A stretch of 5,756 nucleotides of DNA from Bacilli bacterium (GTDB taxonomy: Bacteria > Bacillota_I > Bacilli_A > RF39 > UBA660). The translations under genes were made by a program, and so were the position numbers. The number at the start of each line of letters is the position of its first letter. Position 1 is the stretch's first letter. The notes beneath the pieces were generated by a model. The model did not search any database and was not told the origin of the DNA. It saw nothing but the letters and a program-made list of their open reading frames with translations. Positions 1-5,410 of the stretch are shown piece after piece. The stretch spans positions 1 through 5,756 of the forward strand of contig JAFUNE010000023.1 in the NCBI GenBank assembly GCA_017473105.1. The letters run 5' to 3'.

Positions 1-24
1 AAAAGTACGCAAGTATAAAATGAT

Positions 25-63
25 AAAAAAACTAGATTTTTCAATACCTAGATGAGTTTTTTT
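25..63 (+). terminator. A/T-stem hairpin, possible terminator of a gene left of the window
   Basis: A run of seven A followed by CT (25-33) is the exact reverse complement of AGT7 (55-63), giving a 9-bp stem around a 21-nt loop. A CTAG/CTAG pairing (32-35 with 49-52) offers an alternative inner stem. The T7 arm would serve as the U-tract. In one frame the bases before it read K-Y-A-S-I-K and then TGA TAA (21-26), which could be the tail of an upstream gene, but six codons are too few to claim a CDS. The stem is nearly all A-T, so termination strength is uncertain. Confidence 0.35.
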
Positions 64-200
64 ACCTCAAAGTGTCAAAGATGGGAGATGAATTAATTTT
101 AGCCATAGATGACTATATTAATTATTATAATTATGATAGAATTAAAGTAAAATTAAAAGGACTGTCTCCTGTAAACTACAGGTTACAATCCTCTAATTAA
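57..200 (+). pseudogene. IS3-family transposase (orfB, rve domain), C-terminal fragment
   Basis: The frame ending at TAA 198-200 reads through D-Y-I-N-Y-Y-N-Y-D-R-I-K and then K-L-K-G-L-S-P-V-N-Y-R. This is the hallmark C-terminus of IS3/IS150 orfB integrases, just past the last catalytic Glu of the DDE domain. A less certain match (F-Y-L-K, then D-E-L-I-L-A-I) extends it upstream to about base 60. TAG at 33-35 interrupts the frame, and nothing of the catalytic core (D, D, E residues) is present, so the product cannot be active. A second TAA directly follows the first. An ATG at 81 is in frame, but it has no convincing ribosome binding site and is unlikely to be used. Confidence 0.8.
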
Positions 201-204
201 TAAA

Positions 205-230
205 CTGTCCAACTTTTGGGGTTCAGTTCA
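205..230 (+). repeat. Right terminal inverted repeat of the IS3-family element
   Basis: This 26-nt end begins CTGTCCAACTTTTGGGG and closes with TTCAGTTCA. Its reverse complement starts TGAACTGAACCCCAAAAG, the familiar left-end sequence of IS150-group elements with terminal TG...CA. It lies 4 nt past the transposase stop, as expected. The left partner is not in the window, so a target duplication cannot be tested. Confidence 0.75.
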
Positions 231-259
231 AAATAGCTCTTTTTTATTAAATATTTGGT

Positions 260-326
260 ACCTAAAATGTCATAAATGACATATATAGTAGATAATTATA
301 ACTAAATTTTAATAAAAATTTTAGGT
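260..326. repeat. 9-bp inverted repeat, arms 260-268 and 318-326
   Basis: ACCTAAAAT (260-268) is the exact reverse complement of ATTTTAGGT (318-326), with 49 nt between. The loop contains the 16-nt palindrome at 267-282. A further TTAGGT copy lies at 333-338. Such arms are not rare in AT-rich DNA, although each includes a CCT/AGG core. No function is assigned. Confidence 0.35.
267..282. promoter_or_regulatory. 16-nt palindrome ATGTCATAAATGACAT, operator-like
   Basis: The arms ATGTCAT and ATGACAT are perfect reverse complements around a 2-nt AA centre, the size and symmetry of a dimeric repressor site. The right half (AAATGACAT) recurs exactly at 403-411, inside the possible promoter spacer nearer the HEPN gene. 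No regulator family is recognised, so the operator role is an inference from symmetry and recurrence. Confidence 0.35.
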
Positions 327-354
327 CTCTACTTAGGTGCTAATATTCTTTAAA

Positions 355-396
355 TATAAGACAAAACATACTTTTTATAAGACAAAAAACGCTTTG
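355..396. repeat. Two imperfect 21-nt tandem repeats starting TATAAGACAAAA
   Basis: Copies at 355-375 and 376-396 directly abut. The first 12 nt (TATAAGACAAAA) are identical and 17 of 21 positions match overall. The 21-nt period is two helical turns, which would suit a pair of same-face protein sites. It could also be a minimal repeat block of a small RNA, as seen before toxin genes of type III toxin-antitoxin loci. Only two copies exist, with no spacer between them. Confidence 0.5.
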
Positions 397-422
397 TTTA
401 AAAAATGACATTTTGCTAAATA
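394..422 (+). promoter_or_regulatory. Possible promoter for a short RNA before the HEPN gene
   Basis: TTGTTT (394-399) is followed after 17 nt by TAAATA (417-422), preceded by TGC, giving a TGn-extended -10. The -10 matches consensus at only about half its positions, so this is a weak candidate. The spacer holds a 13-nt palindrome, AAAATG-A-CATTTT (402-414), where a repressor could block it. Transcription would begin near 429 and run into the hairpin at 451-466. Confidence 0.3.
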
Positions 423-428
423 TTCGAA

Positions 429-477
429 CAAACATACGTCGCCCCCTGAAGGAGCCGAAAGGCTCCATTTTTGTTTT
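429..477 (+). ncRNA. Candidate small RNA ending in a GC-rich hairpin upstream of the HEPN gene
   Basis: Within otherwise AT-rich intergenic DNA, the stretch around 438-466 is sharply GC-rich. In AT-rich genomes that is a common sign of structured RNA. It contains a C5 run (442-446) and a perfect GGAGCC-GAAA-GGCTCC hairpin followed by T-rich sequence. With the weak promoter at 394-422 it could give an RNA of about 50 nt. A longer RNA including the 21-nt repeats is equally possible. It matches no riboswitch or tRNA that I recognise. Independent expression is an inference, and the 5' end is a guess. Confidence 0.3.
451..477 (+). terminator. Intrinsic terminator, GNRA-loop hairpin plus T-tract
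   Basis: GGAGCC (451-456) pairs perfectly with GGCTCC (461-466) across a GAAA tetraloop, and ATTTTTGTTTT follows. Stem GC content and T-tract are typical of rho-independent terminators. It lies immediately upstream of, and its T-tract touches, the -35 of the HEPN gene promoter. It therefore ends transcription arriving from the left, from the IS side or from a small RNA in this gap. Confidence 0.75.
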
Positions 478-504
478 GCACATCCCTAAATTTTATGTTA
501 TAAT
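476..504 (+). promoter_or_regulatory. Promoter of the tandem-HEPN gene
   Basis: A perfect TATAAT (499-504) is preceded by TGT, giving an extended -10. A partial -35, TTGCAC (476-481), lies 17 nt upstream. Transcription would start near 511, giving a leader of only about 20 nt before the ATG at 532. The ribosome binding site AAAGGAG (518-524) sits 7 nt before the start codon. Confidence 0.75.
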
Positions 505-531
505 ACAACACATAAACAAAGGAGTGTTTTT

Positions 532-2064
532 ATGAATTGTTTTGAAAGATATTATAGAAGATCTTATAACACATTAAACAGATTAATAGAAGTATACAAA
601 AACGGATATGATAAAGAAAAGACTTTAAAATTTAGACAAGAATTAATACAAAAGTATTATAATAATCCTAAAGTTGCTCAATCAGAATTTAATAATTTAA
701 TGTTAACAACAATGATTGCTTTACTTGGATTAAATAAAGAAGCAATAGAAAATACAGGTAAAATAATAGAATATAAAAAGACCAACAATTCGATAAATAT
801 ATCTGATTTACATTTATCAAGTGAACAAAAAATAAGATTAAAAGAATTTTATGATTCAAAAGTTTTATCTACCGATTTTGATGAATGGTTAAGTATTAAA
901 GTTAATCCTACTTCAGATAAGGAAAATATAGATTATTTAAGACGTGTTCGTAATGCTTTATTACACAGTAATTTTTATATTGACGAAGATACAGATTTTT
1001 TACCTATTGCTAAATTAAAAACAAAAAGTTACTATGAAGCAGAATTATTTAATATGAAATTTCAATTATTTGTTTTTGAGTATTTTGGAAACATTGAAGC
1101 TTTAGGACTAACAGAATCAATGTATACTTTTAATGTTTCAAAAGCTCAAATACAAAATAAAATGGAATTAAAATTGTATTTAAAATTAGTTACTATAAAT
1201 AGAATTTTTTATAAAAATTTAAAAACAGTTGGAATAAATAGCCCAGAATTAAATTTAAAAAAATGTTCAGATGAAGAATGTTATATAGATGTAAAGAAAT
1301 TTATAAAAAAATTAAATGTAAATAAAAATGCAGAAGATATTAAATTTGATACCATGATGATATCAGAAAATCATATTAATGATATTATAAGTTATATAGA
1401 AAAGACATATGGAGATGAATTTTATAAGTTAGATAATAATACTCAAGGAGGCATAATCAGTACTCATTTAAAATATGAATTAAATCCTAAAATGGAACTT
1501 AGTAATTGGATGAGTCATTTTTGGTACTTATATTCTACATTAGGTAACGGCAATTTTAATGTTAAATTTTTTGATGGTGATGAATTTGGAGGAGAATCTT
1601 GTTATCCAGCATTAATGGTTTTGAAATCATATCTATTAATGTATCGTTTACAAAATAATAACTTTGATGAGATAGATTATAATAAAGTAGATTTTGATGT
1701 TAATGACCCTGAAATTTTATTATATTCGGATGTTGTAGATAAAACTGTAAAGAGAGAGGACTTTTTTCAAAATAGTTTTGATAAAGAAAAATCTAATGGT
1801 ATATTAGTAGATGATAATGAGCTTTGGAATAAAATTATTTGTGATGTTATAAGGAATAGTTTAGCTCATGGTAATATTAGAACATTCACATCAAATGTAA
1901 ATCAAGAATCAATGATAGAATTAAAAGATATAGATAAAAGAAAAGGTACAATGAGAATGATTGCTATGCCATTAAGAAAATACGAAATATTTTTAAATTC
2001 AGAGGCATTCAAACCATCTAATTGTTTTAAGAAGGAAGAAACTAAAGTATTATTAAAAAAATAA
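532..2064 (+). CDS. Putative tandem-HEPN ribonuclease (two RX4H motifs), probable defence or toxin protein
   Basis: I do not recognise the exact family of this 510-residue protein. Two motifs stand out: R140-N-A-L-L-H145 and R441-N-S-L-A-H446. Both have the R-N-x-x-x-H form of the HEPN nuclease active site, and each follows a predicted helix (D-Y-L-R-R-V; I-I-C-D-V-I). In HEPN RNases the Arg and His of two domains come together to cut RNA, as in Cas13 (two domains in one chain) or as dimers in abortive-infection and toxin proteins. Here one chain could supply both sites: an N-terminal HEPN around 50-200 and a C-terminal one around 320-490, with a helical linker between. No signal peptide or membrane segment is seen, so it should be cytoplasmic. 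The start is set by AAAGGAG 7 nt upstream. It is monocistronic, with its own promoter and terminator. Defence or toxin function is inferred; a structural HEPN without nuclease activity remains possible. Confidence 0.6.
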   Translation: MNCFERYYRRSYNTLNRLIEVYKNGYDKEKTLKFRQELIQKYYNNPKVAQSEFNNLMLTTMIALLGLNKEAIENTGKIIEYKKTNNSINISDLHLSSEQKIRLKEFYDSKVLSTDFDEWLSIKVNPTSDKENIDYLRRVRNALLHSNFYIDEDTDFLPIAKLKTKSYYEAELFNMKFQLFVFEYFGNIEALGLTESMYTFNVSKAQIQNKMELKLYLKLVTINRIFYKNLKTVGINSPELNLKKCSDEECYIDVKKFIKKLNVNKNAEDIKFDTMMISENHINDIISYIEKTYGDEFYKLDNNTQGGIISTHLKYELNPKMELSNWMSHFWYLYSTLGNGNFNVKFFDGDEFGGESCYPALMVLKSYLLMYRLQNNNFDEIDYNKVDFDVNDPEILLYSDVVDKTVKREDFFQNSFDKEKSNGILVDDNELWNKIICDVIRNSLAHGNIRTFTSNVNQESMIELKDIDKRKGTMRMIAMPLRKYEIFLNSEAFKPSNCFKKEETKVLLKK

Positions 2065-2075
2065 AGTAAAATATA

Positions 2076-2106
2076 AAAAATGACTAATTAATAACTAGTC
2101 ATTTTT
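2076..2106 (+). terminator. AT-rich hairpin terminator after the HEPN gene
   Basis: The arm AAAAATGACTA (2076-2086) and its exact reverse complement TAGTCATTTTT (2096-2106) form an 11-bp stem with a 9-nt loop, 11 nt after the stop codon. The A-tract and T-tract on opposite sides would let it work in both directions. The right arm overlaps the -35 region of the next promoter. Confidence 0.65.
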
Positions 2107-2125
2107 ATTAATTTCATGGTATACT
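2096..2125 (+). promoter_or_regulatory. Promoter of the LRR / radical SAM operon
   Basis: TATACT (2120-2125) is preceded by TGG, an extended -10. TAGTCA (2096-2101), four of six matches to TTGACA, lies 18 nt upstream within the terminator arm. The leader to the ATG at 2181 is about 50 nt and shows no strong structure. AAAGGAG (2167-2173) lies 7 nt before the start, and the AAAGGAGTGT context is identical to that of the HEPN gene. Confidence 0.55.
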
Positions 2126-2180
2126 TATAAAGGATAAGTGATTATATAATTAATTATTATGAAGTTAAAGGAGTGTAGTT

Positions 2181-3656
2181 ATGAAAAAAATAGGTGCTAT
2201 AATTGCAATAATTATATTTTTAGCTTTATTTGGTGAACATGAGGTTATTGGTCCAATAATAGTAATGGGGATATTGATTTATATTTTTATAAAACTATTT
2301 AAAAATATAAAACAAACTTCAATAAAAATGCAAAATTTTTCTACTGTTACAAAAGTACAAAATAATTCTAAAATAAATAATATTGAATTAAAATGCGCAA
2401 AATGTGGTAATAAATTATCACTTACTCATAAATTTTGTGGAAATTGTGGGGAACCATTTGATGGAAATAATGTAAAAGTAGAGTTGAATCCAAATGCTAA
2501 ATTAGAAGCAAGTGCTGACGTTTTTATTACTGCTAAAGATTTTGATCCTATTTTTGCACTACCAGAAGATAAATTAGTTGAGGAGTTTATAGAAAAAGAA
2601 TTAAGTAAAGCAGAAATAGATCCAAATTCAAAGCTTATTCCAAGTGATATTTTGAAGAGAAAAAGGATATTTAATATTATTTTTTCTGTATTAATATTTA
2701 TTTATATAAGTCTTATGTTTTTTCATTTTCCAATTTGGACTTATATAATAGGCATTATTATTTTGTTTATATTTTTTAAATTTACTAGAAATTATAATTT
2801 AATGAAATATTTAAAAAAACAATTAAAGGCTAGGCCAAATGAAAAAATATCAAATATTGTTATGAGTACCAAAACTGCATTAGTTAAAGATACTAGTAAA
2901 ATTACATTATTTATAAGTTTGTTAATTGGATTAATTTTACCTATGATCATATTCGTTAAACCAATAATTTTATATGAAAAAATGGATAATGGGTATGGGG
3001 TAAGATACTATATTTTTGGTTTAACTAATTTTACTACAGCAACTATACCTCAAACATATAAAAATGAAAATATTATTAGTTTAAGAGGAAATACTTTTTC
3101 TAATATGCCGTTTTTAAAAGAAGTAACTTTACCAGATACAATTATAGAAATAAGAGGGCAGGCATTTAAAAATGATAGAAGTTTGACTACTGTAAAATTG
3201 CCTAGCAATCTTAATTATTTGGGCGGAGGAGCATTTTATAATTGTACTTCGTTAACATCTATAGAAATACCTGATTTAGTGACATATATAGGTGGAGAAG
3301 CTTTCTATAATGCTAAGTCACTTAAGAGTGTAAAATTACCAATTAATTTAACTGAAATAAGAGGAAGTACATTTGAAAATTGTAGTTCACTTGAAGCGAT
3401 TGTTATTCCAGATAGTGTAACTAGAATAGGTGGACATGCTTTTTATGGCAATAGTTCCTTATCGAGCGTTAGTATTAGTGAAAATAGTAAACTAGCTGAG
3501 ATAGGTTCATCTGCATTTAGAAGATGTGATCAATTATATGAAATTTATTTACCAAGAACAGTATATGTAAACGAAAGAGCTTTTAAAGAAAGTCCAACAA
3601 CAAAAAGATTTTATAATGAATATACATGTAATGAATATGGTTGTACTACGTATTAA
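2181..3656 (+). CDS. Membrane protein with zinc ribbon and BspA-type leucine-rich repeats
   Basis: This 491-residue protein starts with one or two hydrophobic segments (about 4-17 and 22-40). A zinc ribbon follows, with C72-x2-C75 and C86-x2-C89. A soluble acidic stretch (about 100-160) leads to two closely spaced membrane helices (163-200) and a further one (241-265). The C-terminal part (about 284-475) is a run of LRR_5/BspA-like repeats: the x-F position recurs at 306, 329, 352, 375, 398, 421, 446 and 468, mostly every 23 residues, with S-L-x-x-V-x-L-P and I-G-G-x-A-F cores. BspA-type repeats usually mediate protein binding, often at the cell surface. The zinc ribbon more likely faces the cytoplasm; topology is not resolved. 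The tail carries C483-x4-C488 and ends T-T-Y. It is first in an operon, 11 nt before the radical SAM gene. Its exact role is unknown. Confidence 0.8.
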   Translation: MKKIGAIIAIIIFLALFGEHEVIGPIIVMGILIYIFIKLFKNIKQTSIKMQNFSTVTKVQNNSKINNIELKCAKCGNKLSLTHKFCGNCGEPFDGNNVKVELNPNAKLEASADVFITAKDFDPIFALPEDKLVEEFIEKELSKAEIDPNSKLIPSDILKRKRIFNIIFSVLIFIYISLMFFHFPIWTYIIGIIILFIFFKFTRNYNLMKYLKKQLKARPNEKISNIVMSTKTALVKDTSKITLFISLLIGLILPMIIFVKPIILYEKMDNGYGVRYYIFGLTNFTTATIPQTYKNENIISLRGNTFSNMPFLKEVTLPDTIIEIRGQAFKNDRSLTTVKLPSNLNYLGGGAFYNCTSLTSIEIPDLVTYIGGEAFYNAKSLKSVKLPINLTEIRGSTFENCSSLEAIVIPDSVTRIGGHAFYGNSSLSSVSISENSKLAEIGSSAFRRCDQLYEIYLPRTVYVNERAFKESPTTKRFYNEYTCNEYGCTTY

Positions 3657-3657
3657 T

Positions 3658-3663
3658 AGGGGG
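3658..3663 (+). promoter_or_regulatory. Ribosome binding site AGGGGG that decides the radical SAM start
   Basis: AGGGGG lies just after the TAA of the LRR gene and 4 nt before the ATG at 3668. The frame is open further upstream to a TTG at 3641, but that codon lies inside the LRR gene and has no such site. ATG 3668 is therefore the supported start. Confidence 0.75.
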
Positions 3664-3667
3664 ATTT

Positions 3668-5410
3668 ATGAATTATAAGTATATACATTTATTATATGTT
3701 CCCACAATGGCATGTAATATGTGTTGTAAATATTGTTATTTAGAAGATAATACAAAAGATGAAAAAACTAAATATACTGCTTTAGAAACTTTAGAATATG
3801 CAGTAAATAAATTCAAAGAAAGTAATGTTATCCCATTTAATATATCTTTACATGGCGGTGAAGTTACTACTTTAAATGAAAAAGATTTTCATGATGTTAT
3901 TAAATTTATAAGTGATTATTATAATGAAAATAAAAAATTAATAATTGATGCAGGATTTAAATTGGGATCTCCACATATAAAAACTAATTTATATGGAATT
4001 GATAAACATATAGAAACTATAAAAGAATTTAATGTATCTATATCTGGAAGTTTGGATTTACCCTTAAAACTTCATGATGAATATAGAATTACTAAAGGTT
4101 ATAAAAAAACATTAGATAAGATACTTGAGAATATCAAATTATTAGAAGATATACCAAATAAAAAGAAAGTATCGGCTACAATATTTAAAGAACATTATAA
4201 ACACATAGATTCTATTATTGAAGACATTAAGTATCTGCACAAAAATACTTGTTTAGACATGAATGACTTTAATTTTATGATAGGTTTTGATTATAATTCA
4301 AATGGTATTCTTCATCATATAACAGAAGAAGAACAAGTAAAATTTTATAATAGAATGATGGAAGAATTTAATGGAACAGATTTAGATTATGGAGTCAATG
4401 GTCCTTGGTTTGATGAATTTGGCCCAGGATATTGTACTAATTGTGATAATTGCGGAGAAAAGTTTTTCTTACTTGAAAAGAATGGTGATATTTATTCTTG
4501 TGTAAGAGGTCAAAAAAATAAAGATTATTATTATGGAAATATTTATAAAAATAGTGTGGAAGAAATATTAGATACAGCTTATAAAAAGATATTTATAAAT
4601 CATAATAAGCAACCTTTAAATGAAGAGTGTACTGAATGTGGATATTTATATCTTTGTAAGACAGGTTGTCCTTTTGTAAAAAATACATATCAAAGTAATA
4701 AAAGTTATACTTGTTTGTTACAACAACAATTGTATAAAGATAGAAATTATAATAAAGATGAATATAATAAAGAATTTGTTTACGAATATGTTTCTAAAAT
4801 GAGGATAGAAGATAAAAGTAAATATATTCCTAAAAAAGTAAATAATGATTATATATCACTTGAAGAAATAATAAAAAATGATAATAAATTAAAATATATA
4901 TATGATGATAGTGTATTTATATTAAGAGTTGATGATAAAGAATACAACTTATCATCTCAAATATTAAAAAAATCAAGAGATATCATGTATATAACACCAC
5001 ATTCAAAAATCATTATTTATATGAAAAAAAATATGATTAGTGAAGAATGTGAATATCCAGAAAATAATTCTTTATATATAATGTTATTAAGTGGAAATTT
5101 AGTTACATATGGAGATGAAGCTAGAACTAAACAAAGACATATAACTACACAACAAATATATAAAGGAGTACTTGATAATACAAAGAGTGATAAAGAAGAT
5201 TATTATTCATATGACATTACAAATTTAATTAAAGAATACAAAGATCATTTATCGATAGATAATCCAAATAATATATTTTTTACAACCTCATCACTTAGAG
5301 ATTATCACTATACAAAGCAAAAGAATAATGCCTATTATCACATACAAGCTATTAATTTACCATTTCAAAATATTGAATTCTATTACATAGATAAGGAGTT
5401 AAAAAAATGA
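3668..5410 (+). CDS. Radical SAM/SPASM domain enzyme, likely peptide maturase
   Basis: From ATG 3668 the product has 580 residues. C16-x3-C20-x2-C23 binds the SAM-cleaving [4Fe-4S] cluster. G63-G64-E65 is the usual SAM-contacting motif, and a later V-S-I-S-G-S-L-D segment followed by H-D-E-Y-R matches the anSME-like core. A full SPASM domain follows: C262, then G273-x4-C278, then C321-x2-C324-x5-C330-x3-C334, and C349, enough for two auxiliary [4Fe-4S] clusters. C256 and C259 are extra cysteines just before it. SPASM enzymes mature ribosomal peptides (thioether, C-C crosslinks) or oxidise Ser/Cys in proteins such as sulfatases. No sulfatase is in view, while a small Ser/Gly/Asn-rich protein overlaps by ATGA, so peptide or protein maturation is the best inference. 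Residues about 360-580 form a long C-terminal extension that I do not recognise. Residues 1-23 match a typical rSAM N-terminus, which supports the chosen start. Confidence 0.88.
   Translation: MNYKYIHLLYVPTMACNMCCKYCYLEDNTKDEKTKYTALETLEYAVNKFKESNVIPFNISLHGGEVTTLNEKDFHDVIKFISDYYNENKKLIIDAGFKLGSPHIKTNLYGIDKHIETIKEFNVSISGSLDLPLKLHDEYRITKGYKKTLDKILENIKLLEDIPNKKKVSATIFKEHYKHIDSIIEDIKYLHKNTCLDMNDFNFMIGFDYNSNGILHHITEEEQVKFYNRMMEEFNGTDLDYGVNGPWFDEFGPGYCTNCDNCGEKFFLLEKNGDIYSCVRGQKNKDYYYGNIYKNSVEEILDTAYKKIFINHNKQPLNEECTECGYLYLCKTGCPFVKNTYQSNKSYTCLLQQQLYKDRNYNKDEYNKEFVYEYVSKMRIEDKSKYIPKKVNNDYISLEEIIKNDNKLKYIYDDSVFILRVDDKEYNLSSQILKKSRDIMYITPHSKIIIYMKKNMISEECEYPENNSLYIMLLSGNLVTYGDEARTKQRHITTQQIYKGVLDNTKSDKEDYYSYDITNLIKEYKDHLSIDNPNNIFFTTSSLRDYHYTKQKNNAYYHIQAINLPFQNIEFYYIDKELKK
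5393..5398 (+). promoter_or_regulatory. Ribosome binding site AAGGAG of the last gene, inside the radical SAM gene
   Basis: AAGGAG lies 8 nt before the ATG at 5407, within the last codons of the radical SAM gene. With the 4-nt ATGA overlap it indicates translational coupling of the two genes. Confidence 0.75.

Larger units (their letters stand above)
57..230 (+). mobile_element. 3' remnant of an IS3-family (IS150-like) insertion sequence
   Basis: The segment holds the C-terminal end of an IS3-family transposase frame and, 4 nt after its stop, a sequence matching the right terminal inverted repeat of IS150-type elements. Frame and end are in the usual order and orientation, so this is the right end of an element whose body lies left of the window or has been deleted. 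An in-frame TAG at 33-35, with no recognisable transposase sequence before about base 57, favours a deletion scar over a live copy cut by the window edge. The left boundary is approximate. Confidence 0.75.
231..531. other. 300-base gene-free region between IS scar and tandem-HEPN gene
   Basis: No open frame of useful length with a ribosome binding site is visible on either strand. The left two thirds is very AT-rich and carries a palindrome (267-282), a 9-bp inverted repeat (260-268 with 318-326) and a 21-nt tandem pair (355-396). The right third has a short GC-rich island (about 438-466) that forms a hairpin, followed by the promoter of the next gene. The density of structure so close to a HEPN gene suggests regulation or a small RNA rather than decayed sequence. 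Confidence 0.6.

Noticed and set aside
52..98. Short frame from ATG 53 to TAA (14 codons)
   Set aside because: It overlaps the transposase frame, has no ribosome binding site and resembles nothing known; treated as chance.
355..396. CRISPR array beside a Cas13-like gene
   Set aside because: Only two imperfect, directly abutting 21-nt copies with no spacers. The HEPN protein is also much shorter than known Cas13 proteins, so no CRISPR call is supported.
425..438. LexA/SOS box (CGAAC-N4-GTTCG type)
   Set aside because: The left half CGAAC is present but the right half reads ATACG instead of GTTCG, too poor a match to call.
2126..2166. Riboswitch or structured leader before the LRR gene
   Set aside because: The leader is only about 50 nt, nearly all A/T, with no stable stem or known aptamer motif.
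3641..3667. TTG start giving a 589-residue radical SAM protein
   Set aside because: The codon lies inside the LRR gene with no ribosome binding site, while ATG 3668 has AGGGGG 4 nt upstream and gives a typical radical SAM N-terminus.
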